DNA of 64,000 nucleotides from a bacterium (lineage in GTDB: Bacteria > Bacillota > Bacilli > Lactobacillales > Streptococcaceae), in assembly GCA_905221455.1 (NCBI GenBank), contig CAJNDF010000007.1, positions 80,207 to 144,206 of the forward strand, given 5' to 3'. The notes under the pieces are model-generated. The model was given only the letters and a program-made list of their open reading frames with translations. It did no database searches and was not told the origin of the DNA. Within the stretch, counting starts at the first letter, position 1. Every line of letters starts with the position of its first letter. Below are positions 42,704 through 51,196 of the stretch, piece after piece. Both the position numbers and the translations under genes were made by a program.

Positions 42704-45337
42704 TTATTTAGCCTCGTACCAAGTTGCCCCTTCATTCTCATCTGCGATGAGGGGAACACTGAGTTGAATAGCTTCTTCCATGGTTTGTTTGACCAATTTT
42801 TTCATCTCTGCTAGTTCCGATTTCGGAACTTCAAGGACGATTTCATCGTGCACTTGTAACAACATCTTGGTCTGATAGCCACCTTCAACCAAGGCCTTGT
42901 CTAGCTGGATCATAGCAATCTTAAGAATATCTGCCGCCGAACCCTGGATAGGAGAGTTGATGGCAGTCCGCTCCGCAAAACCACGAATGTTGAAGTTACG
43001 CGAATTGATATCTGGCAACTCACGACGACGTTTGAAGAGAGTCTCTACATATCCCTTATCACGCGCTTCACGCACCACTTCATCCATGTAGTTTTTAATA
43101 CCCGGGAAACGTTCAAAGTAGGTATCAATGTAGGCTTTGGCCTCCTTACGGCTGATGCCCAAATTATTAGACAGACCAAAATCTGAAATCCCGTAAACCA
43201 CTCCAAAGTTCACCGCCTTGGCATTGCGACGGTCGTTTGCAGTCACATCCTCAGGACGCTCAATGCCAAAGACCCGCATGGCTGTCGAAGTATGGATATC
43301 TGCCCCCTCTTGGAAGGCCTTAATCAAGTGCTCATCTTTAGAGATATGCGCCAAAACGCGCAATTCAATCTGTGAATAGTCGGAGCTGAGAAGCACACTA
43401 TCGTCCCACTCAGGCACAAAAGCCTTACGAATGAGGCGGCCTTGCTCCAAGCGCACAGGGATATTTTGCAAGTTTGGATCCACACTAGACAGACGCCCAG
43501 TCTGGGTCAAATCCTGCACATAGCGCGTATGAATCTTGCCATCATCCAAAATCCAGTCCTGCAAGCCAATCACATAAGTAGACTGAATCTTAGCAATCTG
43601 ACGGTAATCCAAGATTTTCTTAACAATCGGCGCAATAGGAGCCAGACGCTCCAACACATCCACCGCTGTCGAATAACCCGTCTTGGTTTTCTTGGTGTAT
43701 TCTAGAGGAAGACCAAGCTTTTCAAAAAGAAGTACACCCAACTGCTTCGGCGAATTGATGTTAAACTCCTCACCAGCCAGTTCGTAAATCTCTTGAGTTA
43801 GTTTTTCAATAACAAGCTCATTTTCAGCCTGCATCTCAAGCAAGGTCTCTTTCTTGACCGTAATCCCAGCAATTTCCATCTTGGCAAGGACGAAGGCTAG
43901 AGGTTGCTCTATTTCATAAAGAAGCTCTAATTGTCCATTTTCACTGAGTTTTTCAAGTAAAACAGGCTCTGTTTCGACTAAAACAGCAATCTTACGAGCC
44001 AAATGTTCCAATAATTTCTCGCGTTCAGGAATGGCCTTTTTGACACCCTTACCATAGAAAGTCTCATCATCGACCAAATAAGTCTGACCATAAAGACTAG
44101 CAATAGTCGCAATTTCATTGTCCTCCACAGTCGAAAGAAGATATTTAGCCAAACGGCTGTCAAAAGCAGGCGCCTGCAAATTCACATCATAACGATTTAA
44201 GAGAACTTTAGCCTTCTTAAAGTCATACACTTTCAGAGGTGTTTTTTCTAAGAAGTCTTTGAAAATCGGGTCTTGCAAAAGTTCAAGCTTGTCTGTGGCA
44301 TAGAACTTTTCCCCACAAGACCAGGCAAATCCAACCAAATCATCCATATGGTAATTCTCACCAAAAAGCTCAAAATGGAAGATAGACTCTTCACTCAGCA
44401 TGTCTTGACTAACTTGGTCAACGATAGTAAAGTCCAAACTCTCAGCCACATCAGCTGACGATGCATTTAAAGCCTGCTTAAGCTGTTTGAAGCCCATCTC
44501 ATCATAGAATTTCCCAAGATCTTCCACATCTGGACCACTATAAACCAAATCCTCCAAACCAATCTCAATCGGTGCCTTGGTATCAATGGTCGCCAGTGTT
44601 TTAGACAAAAAGGCCTGTTCCTTATCATTGATGAGATTTTCCTTCATTTTAGAAGCCTTCATCCCATCGATATTTTCATAAATACCCTCAAGCGACCCAT
44701 GCTCCAGCAAGAGCTTGATACCCGTTTTTTCACCGATTTTGGTCACCCCAGGGATATTATCCGACTTATCTCCCATAAGCGCCTTGAGATCGATAAACTG
44801 AGTCGGTGTGAGCCCCATCTTTTCCATAAGATAGTCTGGCGTAAAGGCCTCAAACTCAGCCACACCTTTCTTGGAAATCTCAACCACCGTATGCTCATCC
44901 GTCAGCTGAATCAAGTCCTTATCCCCACTGACAATGGTAATGTCAAAACCAGCCTGCTCAGCTAGTTTATCCAGCGTCCCGATGATATCATCCGCCTCAT
45001 ACTGAGCCAACTCATAGTGGCGAATCCCCATATGATCCAGCAACTCACGAATGAAGGGAAATTGCTCACGAAACTCATCAGGAGTCTTAGCACGACCACC
45101 CTTATAGTCCGCATACATCTCTGTACGGAAGGTCGTCTTCCCAGCATCAAAAGCCACCAAAATATGACTAGGTTCAACCCGCTCCAATAAATGACTCAAC
45201 ATCAACTGAAAGCCATAAATCGCATTGGTATGCAAACCAGCCGCATTCTTAAAACGGTCCAACTGCTGATAGAGCGCAAAAAACGCCCGAAAGGCCACAG
45301 AAGACCCATCAATCAATAATAATTTTTTCTTATCCAT
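42704..45337 (-). CDS. polA: DNA polymerase I
   Basis: The 877-residue protein has a 5' nuclease domain (about 1-290, LLLIDGSSVAFRAFF and GDKSDNIPGV), a degenerate 3'-5' exonuclease-like middle part, and the family A polymerase domain with SSDYSQIELRVLAHIS, KAVNFGVVYG and LLQVHDEIVLE. Pneumococcal Pol I lacks 3'-5' proofreading, and the missing exonuclease motifs here agree. ATG 45337 (MDKKKLLLID) is chosen; 18 codons further upstream look like non-coding sequence. The gene fills Okazaki gaps and takes part in repair. Confidence 0.96.
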   Translation of the reverse strand: MDKKKLLLIDGSSVAFRAFFALYQQLDRFKNAAGLHTNAIYGFQLMLSHLLERVEPSHILVAFDAGKTTFRTEMYADYKGGRAKTPDEFREQFPFIRELLDHMGIRHYELAQYEADDIIGTLDKLAEQAGFDITIVSGDKDLIQLTDEHTVVEISKKGVAEFEAFTPDYLMEKMGLTPTQFIDLKALMGDKSDNIPGVTKIGEKTGIKLLLEHGSLEGIYENIDGMKASKMKENLINDKEQAFLSKTLATIDTKAPIEIGLEDLVYSGPDVEDLGKFYDEMGFKQLKQALNASSADVAESLDFTIVDQVSQDMLSEESIFHFELFGENYHMDDLVGFAWSCGEKFYATDKLELLQDPIFKDFLEKTPLKVYDFKKAKVLLNRYDVNLQAPAFDSRLAKYLLSTVEDNEIATIASLYGQTYLVDDETFYGKGVKKAIPEREKLLEHLARKIAVLVETEPVLLEKLSENGQLELLYEIEQPLAFVLAKMEIAGITVKKETLLEMQAENELVIEKLTQEIYELAGEEFNINSPKQLGVLLFEKLGLPLEYTKKTKTGYSTAVDVLERLAPIAPIVKKILDYRQIAKIQSTYVIGLQDWILDDGKIHTRYVQDLTQTGRLSSVDPNLQNIPVRLEQGRLIRKAFVPEWDDSVLLSSDYSQIELRVLAHISKDEHLIKAFQEGADIHTSTAMRVFGIERPEDVTANDRRNAKAVNFGVVYGISDFGLSNNLGISRKEAKAYIDTYFERFPGIKNYMDEVVREARDKGYVETLFKRRRELPDINSRNFNIRGFAERTAINSPIQGSAADILKIAMIQLDKALVEGGYQTKMLLQVHDEIVLEVPKSELAEMKKLVKQTMEEAIQLSVPLIADENEGATWYEAK

Positions 45338-45408
45338 ACACCCATTATAAAGGAAAGCACCAAAAAATACCATTGGAAAGAGCCAGAGCAAGTATTTTTC
45401 AAACTTTT

Positions 45409-45416
45409 TCCGAATA
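45409..45416 (+). promoter_or_regulatory. CIN-box upstream of the left rpn gene
   Basis: CTTTTTCCGAATAAATAG contains TCCGAATA, matching TNCGAATA. The same motif is in front of the right copy (TGCGAATA) and of dut. A late-competence gene called ccs16 is reported in this chromosomal interval in pneumococci. Confidence 0.6.
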
Positions 45417-45433
45417 AATAGATAGAGCCAGAG

Positions 45434-45452
45434 AATCTAGTAAACCTAGATT
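45434..45452. promoter_or_regulatory. Palindrome between CIN-box and -10 of the left rpn gene
   Basis: AATCTAG-TAAAC-CTAGATT, 7-bp perfect arms. It is kept exactly in front of the right rpn copy (55511-55529). TGTGCTATAAT (extended -10) follows at about 45459-45469. It may be an operator or a leader hairpin of the sigma X transcript. Confidence 0.5.
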
Positions 45453-45484
45453 TAAAAATGTGCTATAATGAAAGGAGAGGAAGA

Positions 45485-46375
45485 ATGATTCTCAGACATC
45501 CGGGCATCAGCCCGACCAACGATTTGGTTGCTAAGAAGATTTTTAGCAATCCAGAAATCACTTGTCAATTTATCCGCGATATGCTGGACTTGCCAGCAAA
45601 AAATGTGACCATTTTGGAGGGAAGCAATATTCACGTTTTGCCTTCTACTCCATACTCGACCCAGGATTTCTATACCAGTATAGACGTTTTAGCTGAACTA
45701 GATAATGGAACCCAAGTTATCATTGAAATTCAGGTACATCATCAGAATTTTTTCATCAATCGCCTGTGGGCTTACTTATGCAGCCAGGTCAATCAAAACC
45801 TAGAGAAAATTCGCCAGCAAGAGGGCAATACTCATCAGAGTTACAAACATATCGCACCAGTATACGCTATCGCAATTGTGGATAGCAATTATTTCTCAGA
45901 TGATTTGGCTTTCCATAGCTTTAGTATGCGAGAGGATACGACAGGTGAGGTCTTAACCATCACCAATAATGGACAGGAACATCATCTAGTCAAGATGGCG
46001 TTCTTGGAACTAAAAAAATACAGAGAAACCAGCAAAGACAAGGTTCGCAAGCCATGGTTGGAGTTTTTTGGGAATAAACCCTTTACCCAGCAACCAGAGC
46101 GAGCCATCAGCCAGGCAGACCAACTGCTAGACTACAAGAGCTGGGCCGAGGAGGATAGGAAAATGTTTAGTGAACAACGCAGACGTGAAGAACAAGCCTT
46201 ACTCGCTCATGACTATGCCTTGGAAACTGCTAGGGCGGAGGGTATCGAAGAGGGATTAAAAGTAGGTCTAGTAAATCTCGTTCGTCAAGGTCTTCTGACT
46301 TCCGAGGTTGCCAGCCAGCAGTTAGGTATGACTGTCTCTGAGTTTGAAGAACTATTGAAAGAGCATCACAAATAA
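45485..46375 (+). CDS. Rpn-family recombination-promoting nuclease / PD-(D/E)XK putative transposase
   Basis: The 296-residue protein starts RHPGISPTNDLVAKKIF and has the PD-(D/E)XK core: SIDVLAELDNGTQVIIEIQV, with the Asp and the E-x-Q pair, about residues 58-80. Such proteins (PF12784-like) are DNA nucleases that promote recombination. The C-terminal tail is helical and charged (ETARAEGIEEGLKVGLV). ATG 45485 has AAAGGAGAGG upstream. Inside the gene ATG 46163 is preceded by GAGGAGG, so a 70-residue C-terminal protein may also be made. Competence control is suggested by the CIN-box. Confidence 0.8.
   Translation: MILRHPGISPTNDLVAKKIFSNPEITCQFIRDMLDLPAKNVTILEGSNIHVLPSTPYSTQDFYTSIDVLAELDNGTQVIIEIQVHHQNFFINRLWAYLCSQVNQNLEKIRQQEGNTHQSYKHIAPVYAIAIVDSNYFSDDLAFHSFSMREDTTGEVLTITNNGQEHHLVKMAFLELKKYRETSKDKVRKPWLEFFGNKPFTQQPERAISQADQLLDYKSWAEEDRKMFSEQRRREEQALLAHDYALETARAEGIEEGLKVGLVNLVRQGLLTSEVASQQLGMTVSEFEELLKEHHK
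46163..46375 (+). CDS. Possible intragenic RpnS-like short protein of the left rpn gene
   Basis: In-frame start at ATG 46163 (MFSEQRRREEQALLAHDYAL), with GAGGAGGATAGGAAA directly upstream, gives 70 residues equal to the C-terminus of the nuclease. E. coli Rpn genes make such a short C-terminal form from an internal start that blocks the nuclease. The ribosome-binding site is kept here in most of the five copies in the window. Expression is not shown. Confidence 0.5.
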   Translation: MFSEQRRREEQALLAHDYALETARAEGIEEGLKVGLVNLVRQGLLTSEVASQQLGMTVSEFEELLKEHHK

Positions 46376-46531
46376 GAACTAAAAAAATACAGAGAAACCA
46401 GCAAAGACAAGGTTCGCAAGCCATGGTTGGAGTTTTTTGGGAATAAACCCTTCACCCAGCAACCTGAGCGAGCCATCAGCCAGGCAGACCAACTGCTAGA
46501 CTACAAGAGCTGGGCCGAGGAGGATAGGAAA

Positions 46532-46792
46532 ATGTTTAGTGAACAACGCAGACGTGAAGAACAAGCCTTACTCGCTCATGACTATGCCTTGGAAACTGCT
46601 AGGGCGGAGGGTATCGAACAAGGTCTAGAGCGTGGCCTTGAACGAGGACGAGCAGAGGGGATCGAAGAGGGATTAAAAGTAGGTCTAGTAAATCTCGTTC
46701 GTCAAGGCCTTCTGACTTCAGAGGTTGCTAGCCAGCAGTTGAGAATGACTGTCTCTGAGTTTGAAGAACTATTGAAAGAGCATCGCAAATAA
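46532..46792 (+). CDS. Rpn C-terminal cassette 1 (stand-alone, with internal start)
   Basis: From 46373 the end of the rpn gene is repeated (DNA beginning GAACTAAAAAAATACAGAGA), but without the nuclease core. The best start is ATG 46532 after GAGGAGGATAGGAAA, giving 86 residues. It has a longer tail than the full gene: EGIEQGLERGLERGRAEG before IEEGLKVGLV. It could be an extra antitoxin-like short protein or a silent cassette for recombination with the full gene. The upstream part 46373-46531 is a coding remnant without a good start. Confidence 0.55.
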   Translation: MFSEQRRREEQALLAHDYALETARAEGIEQGLERGLERGRAEGIEEGLKVGLVNLVRQGLLTSEVASQQLRMTVSEFEELLKEHRK

Positions 46793-46948
46793 GAACTAAA
46801 AAAATACAGAGAAACCAGTAAAGACGAGGTTCGCAAGCCATGGTTGAAGTTTTTCGGTAACAAGCCTTTTACCCAGCGCCCCGAGCGAGTCATCAGCCAA
46901 GCAGACCAACTGCTGGACTACAAGAGTTGGTCCGAGGAGGACAGGAAA

Positions 46949-47158
46949 ATGTTTAGTCAACTACGTATGCGCGAAGAACAAGCCTTGTTAGCACAGGACT
47001 ATGCCTTGGAAACTGCTAGGGCAGAGGGGATCGAACAAGGTCTAGAGCGTGAGCAACTGATTGCTTTTTTAGATATGGTTCGTAAACATCTTTTAACCGC
47101 TGAGGTTGCAAGTGAGCAATTAGGCATGACCGTCGCTGAGTTTGAGGCACTGTTATAA
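46949..47158 (+). CDS. Rpn C-terminal cassette 2 (stand-alone, with internal start)
   Basis: A second repeat of the rpn end, from about 46790. The start at ATG 46949 after GAGGAGGACAGGAAA gives 69 residues. It is more diverged than cassette 1: the tail reads GIEQGLEREQLIAFLDMVRK, and MRIR/QLRMREEQ replaces QRRREEQ. The remnant before the start (46790-46948) has no good start codon. The end of the array is followed by a strong terminator. Confidence 0.5.
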   Translation: MFSQLRMREEQALLAQDYALETARAEGIEQGLEREQLIAFLDMVRKHLLTAEVASEQLGMTVAEFEALL

Positions 47159-47181
47159 GATTATACAATTACTAATAACAT

Positions 47182-47221
47182 AAAAGTGAACAGGACTGAA
47201 ATATGATCCTATTCACTTTTT
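47182..47221 (+). terminator. Terminator of the left rpn locus
   Basis: AAAAGTGAACAGG pairs with CCTATTCACTTTT, with a 14-nt loop and a T-run after it. Confidence 0.8.
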
Positions 47222-47367
47222 ATTCTCTATAGTCGATTGAAATAAGATATGAACAAATTGATTAGGAAAGCCAAATTAATTTCTAGAAATTTTTAGAATC
47301 CGTAGCGTACTATTCTAAGTTGAATCCACTATACTATCTAACAAAGCCCTCACGCGATTATATACAC

Positions 47368-47398
47368 AAAAAGAGAAGGCAACAAGTCCTTCTCTTTT
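47368..47398. terminator. Bidirectional terminator hairpin
   Basis: AAAAGAGAAGG / CCTTCTCTTTT, 11-bp perfect stem, loop CAACAAGT. Confidence 0.75.
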
Positions 47399-47580
47399 CA
47401 TATTATAGATTATTTGGTGGTTTAAACTTCCTAACAGATTAAATTATCTATTGAAAGTATATTATATGGATAATCCCATAGATTTGTATATGTTGTAATT
47501 AATTGATAGAAATTTTTATCTCAGAAACAATATACAAGTTTTGTTCCAGGAAATGATCATTCATACTATATAAGCTAGGA

Positions 47581-49308
47581 TCAGTTAATCCACTCACCAT
47601 TTTCGTTAACTGTATACCCTTCAACTGTAGTGTTAACTGCAAGCATACCGGAAGCATTCACATAATACCATTTATCTGAAACTTTAAACCATTGACTTAC
47701 CTTCATAGCCCCTGATACTTCAAGATAGTACCATGTATCACCATCTTTAAGCCAACCTGTTGCCATTGCACCGTTTGCATTTAGATAATACCATGTGCCA
47801 TTATCTTTAATCCAACCTGTTGCCATTGCACCATTTGCATTTAGATAATACCATGTGCCATTATCTTTAATCCAACCTGTTGCCATTGCACCATTTGCAT
47901 TTAGATAATACCATGTGCCATTATCTTTAATCCAACCTGTTGCCATTGAACCATCAGTATTGTAGAAATACCACACACCGTTTTCTTGTTTCCAACCTGT
48001 TTTTGGAGAAGCTGGTTTAGCTGGTTCTACTACAGAATATGAGCTGTATGATGGAACATATGTAGGGACATATGTAGGATTAGATGGTCTTGCAGGAACA
48101 GAAGGTTTGACTGGAGTTTCCGCTGGTTTTTCTTTAGCTTTATCTTCTTCTGCAGCTTTCTTATTTAATTCATCGATAAATTTTTCAGCTTGTTTCGCAG
48201 TTAAACCTTTTTTAAAGCCTTCTACGATTTCTGATCTTGTTTTATCTGATGCTGCTTTTAATGCTGCAATTGTATCAGCTTTTGCTTTTGCTTCTTCTGG
48301 ACTATTAGTTTCAGCTTTTTCTAATTCTGCGATTGCTGCTTTCAATGCTGCATCATAGTTCGCTAAAAATTCTTCCTGAGCTGCTTTCTCTTTTTCTGCC
48401 GCTTCTTTATCTTCTTCTGCAGCTTTCTTATTTAATTCATCGATAAATTTTTCAGCTTGTTTCGCAGTTAAACCTTTTTTAAAGCCTTCTACAATTTCTG
48501 ATCTTGTTTTATCTGATGCTGCTTTTAATGCTGCAATTGTATCAGCTTTTGCTTTTGCTTCTTCTGGACTATTAGTTTCAGCTTTTTCTAATTCTGCAAC
48601 TGCTTTTTCTAACGCTTTATCATAATTCTCTAAGAATTCATCTTGTGCTGCTTTTTCTGCCGCTTCTTCTGCTAACTTTTTATTTTCATCATCGATTGCT
48701 TTTTCAGCTTCTTCTGCAGTTAAGCCTTGTTTGAAACCTTCTTCGATTTTAGCTCTTGTTTTCTCTGCTTCTGCTTTTAATTTTGCAATCGTATCTTGAA
48801 TTTGTTCTTTTATTTCAGGATTATTTTTTGCATCTTCTTCTAATTTTGCAATCGTATCTTTTAATGCCTTGTCAAAATTAGCTAAAAATGCTGCTTGTGC
48901 ATCTGCCTCTTCCGTAGCTTCTTTTTCCTCTGCAGATTCCTCTTCTTTAGCAACTCTTTCTACTTCTTTTTCAGCTTCTTCTACAGTTAAACCTTCTTTG
49001 AAGCGTTTTTCATAATCAGCTCTCTTATCTGCTGCTTGTCTTTTTAATTCATCAATATACCCTTGAATTTGTTCTTTTATTTCAGGATTATTTTTTGCAT
49101 CTTCTTCTAATTTTGCAATCGTATCCTTTAATGCCTTGTCAAAATTAGCTAAAAATTCTTTTTGTGCTGATTCTTTATTTTCAGCTGGTTGACTACTAGC
49201 TACAGGTTGACCTTCCGCTTTTACAACCGACGGTTGAGATACAACAAATGCTGATCCTAAAACAGCAACACTAGCCAAGCTAGCAGTGAGAAATTTTTTC
49301 TTATCCAT
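47581..49308 (-). CDS. Choline-binding protein with long helical repeat region
   Basis: The 575-residue protein has a signal peptide (about 1-34, ending VVKAEG), then a charged alpha-helical region (about 45-385) of four repeats of 80-90 residues, each starting like EFLANFDKALKDTIAKLEED and ending FKxGLTAEEAEKxIDELNK. A proline-rich linker (PAETPVKPSVPARPSNP) leads to six choline-binding repeats; three repeats of 20 residues are encoded by nearly identical 60-bp units at about 47750-47940. The design is that of PspA/PspC-like surface proteins, but the helical part is not one I can name. ATG 49308 has AAAGGTGG upstream. Confidence 0.85.
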   Translation of the reverse strand: MDKKKFLTASLASVAVLGSAFVVSQPSVVKAEGQPVASSQPAENKESAQKEFLANFDKALKDTIAKLEEDAKNNPEIKEQIQGYIDELKRQAADKRADYEKRFKEGLTVEEAEKEVERVAKEEESAEEKEATEEADAQAAFLANFDKALKDTIAKLEEDAKNNPEIKEQIQDTIAKLKAEAEKTRAKIEEGFKQGLTAEEAEKAIDDENKKLAEEAAEKAAQDEFLENYDKALEKAVAELEKAETNSPEEAKAKADTIAALKAASDKTRSEIVEGFKKGLTAKQAEKFIDELNKKAAEEDKEAAEKEKAAQEEFLANYDAALKAAIAELEKAETNSPEEAKAKADTIAALKAASDKTRSEIVEGFKKGLTAKQAEKFIDELNKKAAEEDKAKEKPAETPVKPSVPARPSNPTYVPTYVPSYSSYSVVEPAKPASPKTGWKQENGVWYFYNTDGSMATGWIKDNGTWYYLNANGAMATGWIKDNGTWYYLNANGAMATGWIKDNGTWYYLNANGAMATGWLKDGDTWYYLEVSGAMKVSQWFKVSDKWYYVNASGMLAVNTTVEGYTVNENGEWIN

Positions 49309-49338
49309 AACGACCACCTTTAGTACTTTTTTGGTATT

Positions 49339-49367
49339 ATTTTACCATTTTTTTCCTAAAAATTCAA
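49339..49367 (-). promoter_or_regulatory. Promoter of the helical choline-binding protein gene
   Basis: TTGAAT, 17 bp, TAAAAT on the minus strand, 31 bp before the start. Confidence 0.6.
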
Positions 49368-49391
49368 GAAATCACACTTCAAAATGATAAA

Positions 49392-49418
49392 GAAATAAGA
49401 GGAATTTCCCCTTATTTC
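49392..49418 (-). terminator. Terminator of the 540-residue choline-binding protein gene
   Basis: GAAATAAG / CTTATTTC stem extended by GGG-type pairs, followed by T-rich sequence on the minus strand. Confidence 0.65.
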
Positions 49419-49431
49419 TTTATTATATTCA

Positions 49432-51054
49432 TTACACCCACTCACCATTGGCATTTACTGTGTAACCATCGATAGTTGTGTTCACAGCCAAAGCACCTGA
49501 TGAATATGAGTAATACCATTTACCGCTAACTTGGAACCAACCTGTCTTCATAGCGCCTGAGCCAGCAAGATAATACCATGTACCACCTTGGTTGAGCCAG
49601 CCTGTTTGCATAGCACCTGAAGCATTGAGGTAATACCAATTGCCATCTACAAATTTCCAGCCTGTCTGCATAGCACCTGAACCGTCAAGATAATACCATG
49701 TACCATTTTCTTTTATCCATCTAGTACCCATTTTACCTAAACTATCAAAATGATACCAGCTACCATTTATAAATTTCCAGCCTGTCTGCATATCACCTGA
49801 GCCGTTAAGATAGTACCAATTACCATCAACTTGTCTCCAACCAGTTTTCATCACACCAGTTTCATCCAAGTAATACCATGACCCATCTTTGACCCAACCT
49901 GTCTTCATTCCATCTTCTTTAGAGAAATAATACCAATCCAGACCAATTTTCTTCCATCCAACATGACGATTTCCCTCATCATCAATGAAGAATTTTTTAC
50001 CATCAATTAAAACAAAACCTGGTTTAAGGACACCTTCCTCATCTAAGAAATAATGTTTCCCATCTACTGTAATATCCCCTGTTAGACGAACACCTTCTTT
50101 TAGATAGTAAGTTTTGTCATCAATCTTAATGAAGCCAGTTTTCTTTTCACCATTTTCAACAAAATAGTAAACCTTATCAGCAACTTTTACAAATCCTAAC
50201 TGTTTGAAGCCATCTTTTTCATCTAGATAGTATTGCTTATCACCTAAAGTCAATAGCCCTTTTTTCATAGCTCCATCAGCTTCAAAGTAATAATTCTTAC
50301 CATCAATTTTTTGCCAACCAGTAACTTTTTTGCCGTCCTTAATATAGTAGACCTTCCCGTTCTCCGTTTTAAATTGACCTGCAGAAGTAGACTGGTTTTG
50401 ATTGTTATTTTGGTTAGTATTAGTCGTTGAATTTGAGCGATAGATATGGTAAAGTGTATCACCTTTTAATTCGCCAGTAACGTAAGTATAGTTGGCAATA
50501 TCCAGACGACTTGTATCTGATGCTGCAGTTCCTGTACGTGGATCCTTAATATCAACTGGAACGTCACTACCAGGTTTATATTCTACAAAACGAACTTTTT
50601 TTACTGGAGAATTAGAATTTGTTGTTGATCCATTATTATTGTTTGTACCAGTACCATTTTGGTTATTGTTCCCATTAGCATTGCTAGTGCTACCATTGTT
50701 TTGGTTGTTATCTCTATGGTATGGATTGGTCTGAGTACCAGAATTCGTAGTACCTGTTGTAGCAGTAGGCGAATACATATGATACATAATACCATCCTCT
50801 TCTCTACTAGAAGTATAGATATAATTTTCAATTTCAGGGTGATCCTTAATAGATGCAGCTGTCACAGCAGATCCTGTAAGTGCAGTTTTGATATCGACAG
50901 GTCCTCTAGCTTGAAATGTCACATAGTGGACTTCCTTAACCGTAGAAGTTGTTGTAGCCGTTGCTCCCTCTGTTTCGGCAGCTTTTACTTGTTGGACCGT
51001 AGCCATAGCTAGCACAGAAGTAGCTAGCAAGATACCTGTTAGTGTTTTCTTCAT
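49432..51054 (-). CDS. Choline-binding protein with duplicated N-terminal domain and Asn/Thr-rich linkers
   Basis: The 540-residue protein has a signal peptide (about 1-26, ending QQVKAAE). Two copies of a domain of about 60 residues follow: the first begins VKEVHYVTFQARGPVDIKTA and ends GIMYHMYSPTA, the second begins VKKVRFVEYKPGSDVPVDIK and ends GDTLYHIYRS. A linker rich in Asn, Gly, Thr and Gln lies between and after them. From about residue 245 there are around thirteen choline-binding repeats, the first ones of the diverged YYIKDGKKVTGWQKIDG kind. The domain is not one I recognise. ATG 51054 has AAAGGAGG upstream. Confidence 0.85.
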   Translation of the reverse strand: MKKTLTGILLATSVLAMATVQQVKAAETEGATATTTSTVKEVHYVTFQARGPVDIKTALTGSAVTAASIKDHPEIENYIYTSSREEDGIMYHMYSPTATTGTTNSGTQTNPYHRDNNQNNGSTSNANGNNNQNGTGTNNNNGSTTNSNSPVKKVRFVEYKPGSDVPVDIKDPRTGTAASDTSRLDIANYTYVTGELKGDTLYHIYRSNSTTNTNQNNNQNQSTSAGQFKTENGKVYYIKDGKKVTGWQKIDGKNYYFEADGAMKKGLLTLGDKQYYLDEKDGFKQLGFVKVADKVYYFVENGEKKTGFIKIDDKTYYLKEGVRLTGDITVDGKHYFLDEEGVLKPGFVLIDGKKFFIDDEGNRHVGWKKIGLDWYYFSKEDGMKTGWVKDGSWYYLDETGVMKTGWRQVDGNWYYLNGSGDMQTGWKFINGSWYHFDSLGKMGTRWIKENGTWYYLDGSGAMQTGWKFVDGNWYYLNASGAMQTGWLNQGGTWYYLAGSGAMKTGWFQVSGKWYYSYSSGALAVNTTIDGYTVNANGEWV

Positions 51055-51093
51055 GAGAAGAACCTCCTTTATTAAATGGTTAACTTTATATAG

Positions 51094-51122
51094 ATTATAT
51101 CCTTTTCCTATAATAAATGCAA
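51094..51122 (-). promoter_or_regulatory. Promoter of the duplicated-domain choline-binding protein gene
   Basis: TTGCAT, 17 bp, TATAAT on the minus strand. Confidence 0.65.
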
Positions 51123-51160
51123 TAAAAAACATAAAAAGTGTAGAAATATTTAAAAGTAAC

Positions 51161-51194
51161 AAAAAGAGAGCGGTTCAAACCACTCTCTTTGTTA
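51161..51194 (-). terminator. Terminator of the 442-residue choline-binding protein gene
   Basis: AAAGAGAGTGGTTTGAACCGCTCTCTTTTTG on the minus strand in two halves: AAAGAGAG..GGTT / AACC..CTCTCTTT, then a T-run. Confidence 0.8.
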
Positions 51195-51196
51195 TT

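Larger units (their letters stand above)
45434..47158 (+). repeat. Left arm of the large inverted repeat (rpn locus)
   Basis: The promoter, the full-length rpn gene and the C-terminal cassettes are near-identical to the 54066-55529 segment in opposite orientation. The arms flank the four choline-binding protein genes at 47.6-53.7 kb. Confidence 0.85.
47159..47580. other. Spacer between rpn cassettes and the first choline-binding protein gene
   Basis: 422 bp. It holds two strong hairpins with T-runs: 47182-47221 (AAAAGTGAACAGG / CCTATTCACTTTT) and 47368-47398 (AAAAGAGAAGG / CCTTCTCTTTT). Apart from these I see no gene or site. Confidence 0.6.

Noticed and set aside
45458..45484. Nine extra codons (MCYNERRGR) before the rpn start
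   Set aside because: They lie across the -10 box and the ribosome-binding site; the ATG at 45485 has the correct spacing.
47740..47960. 60-bp tandem repeats as a minisatellite or CRISPR
   Set aside because: They encode in-frame 20-residue choline-binding repeats of a surface protein.
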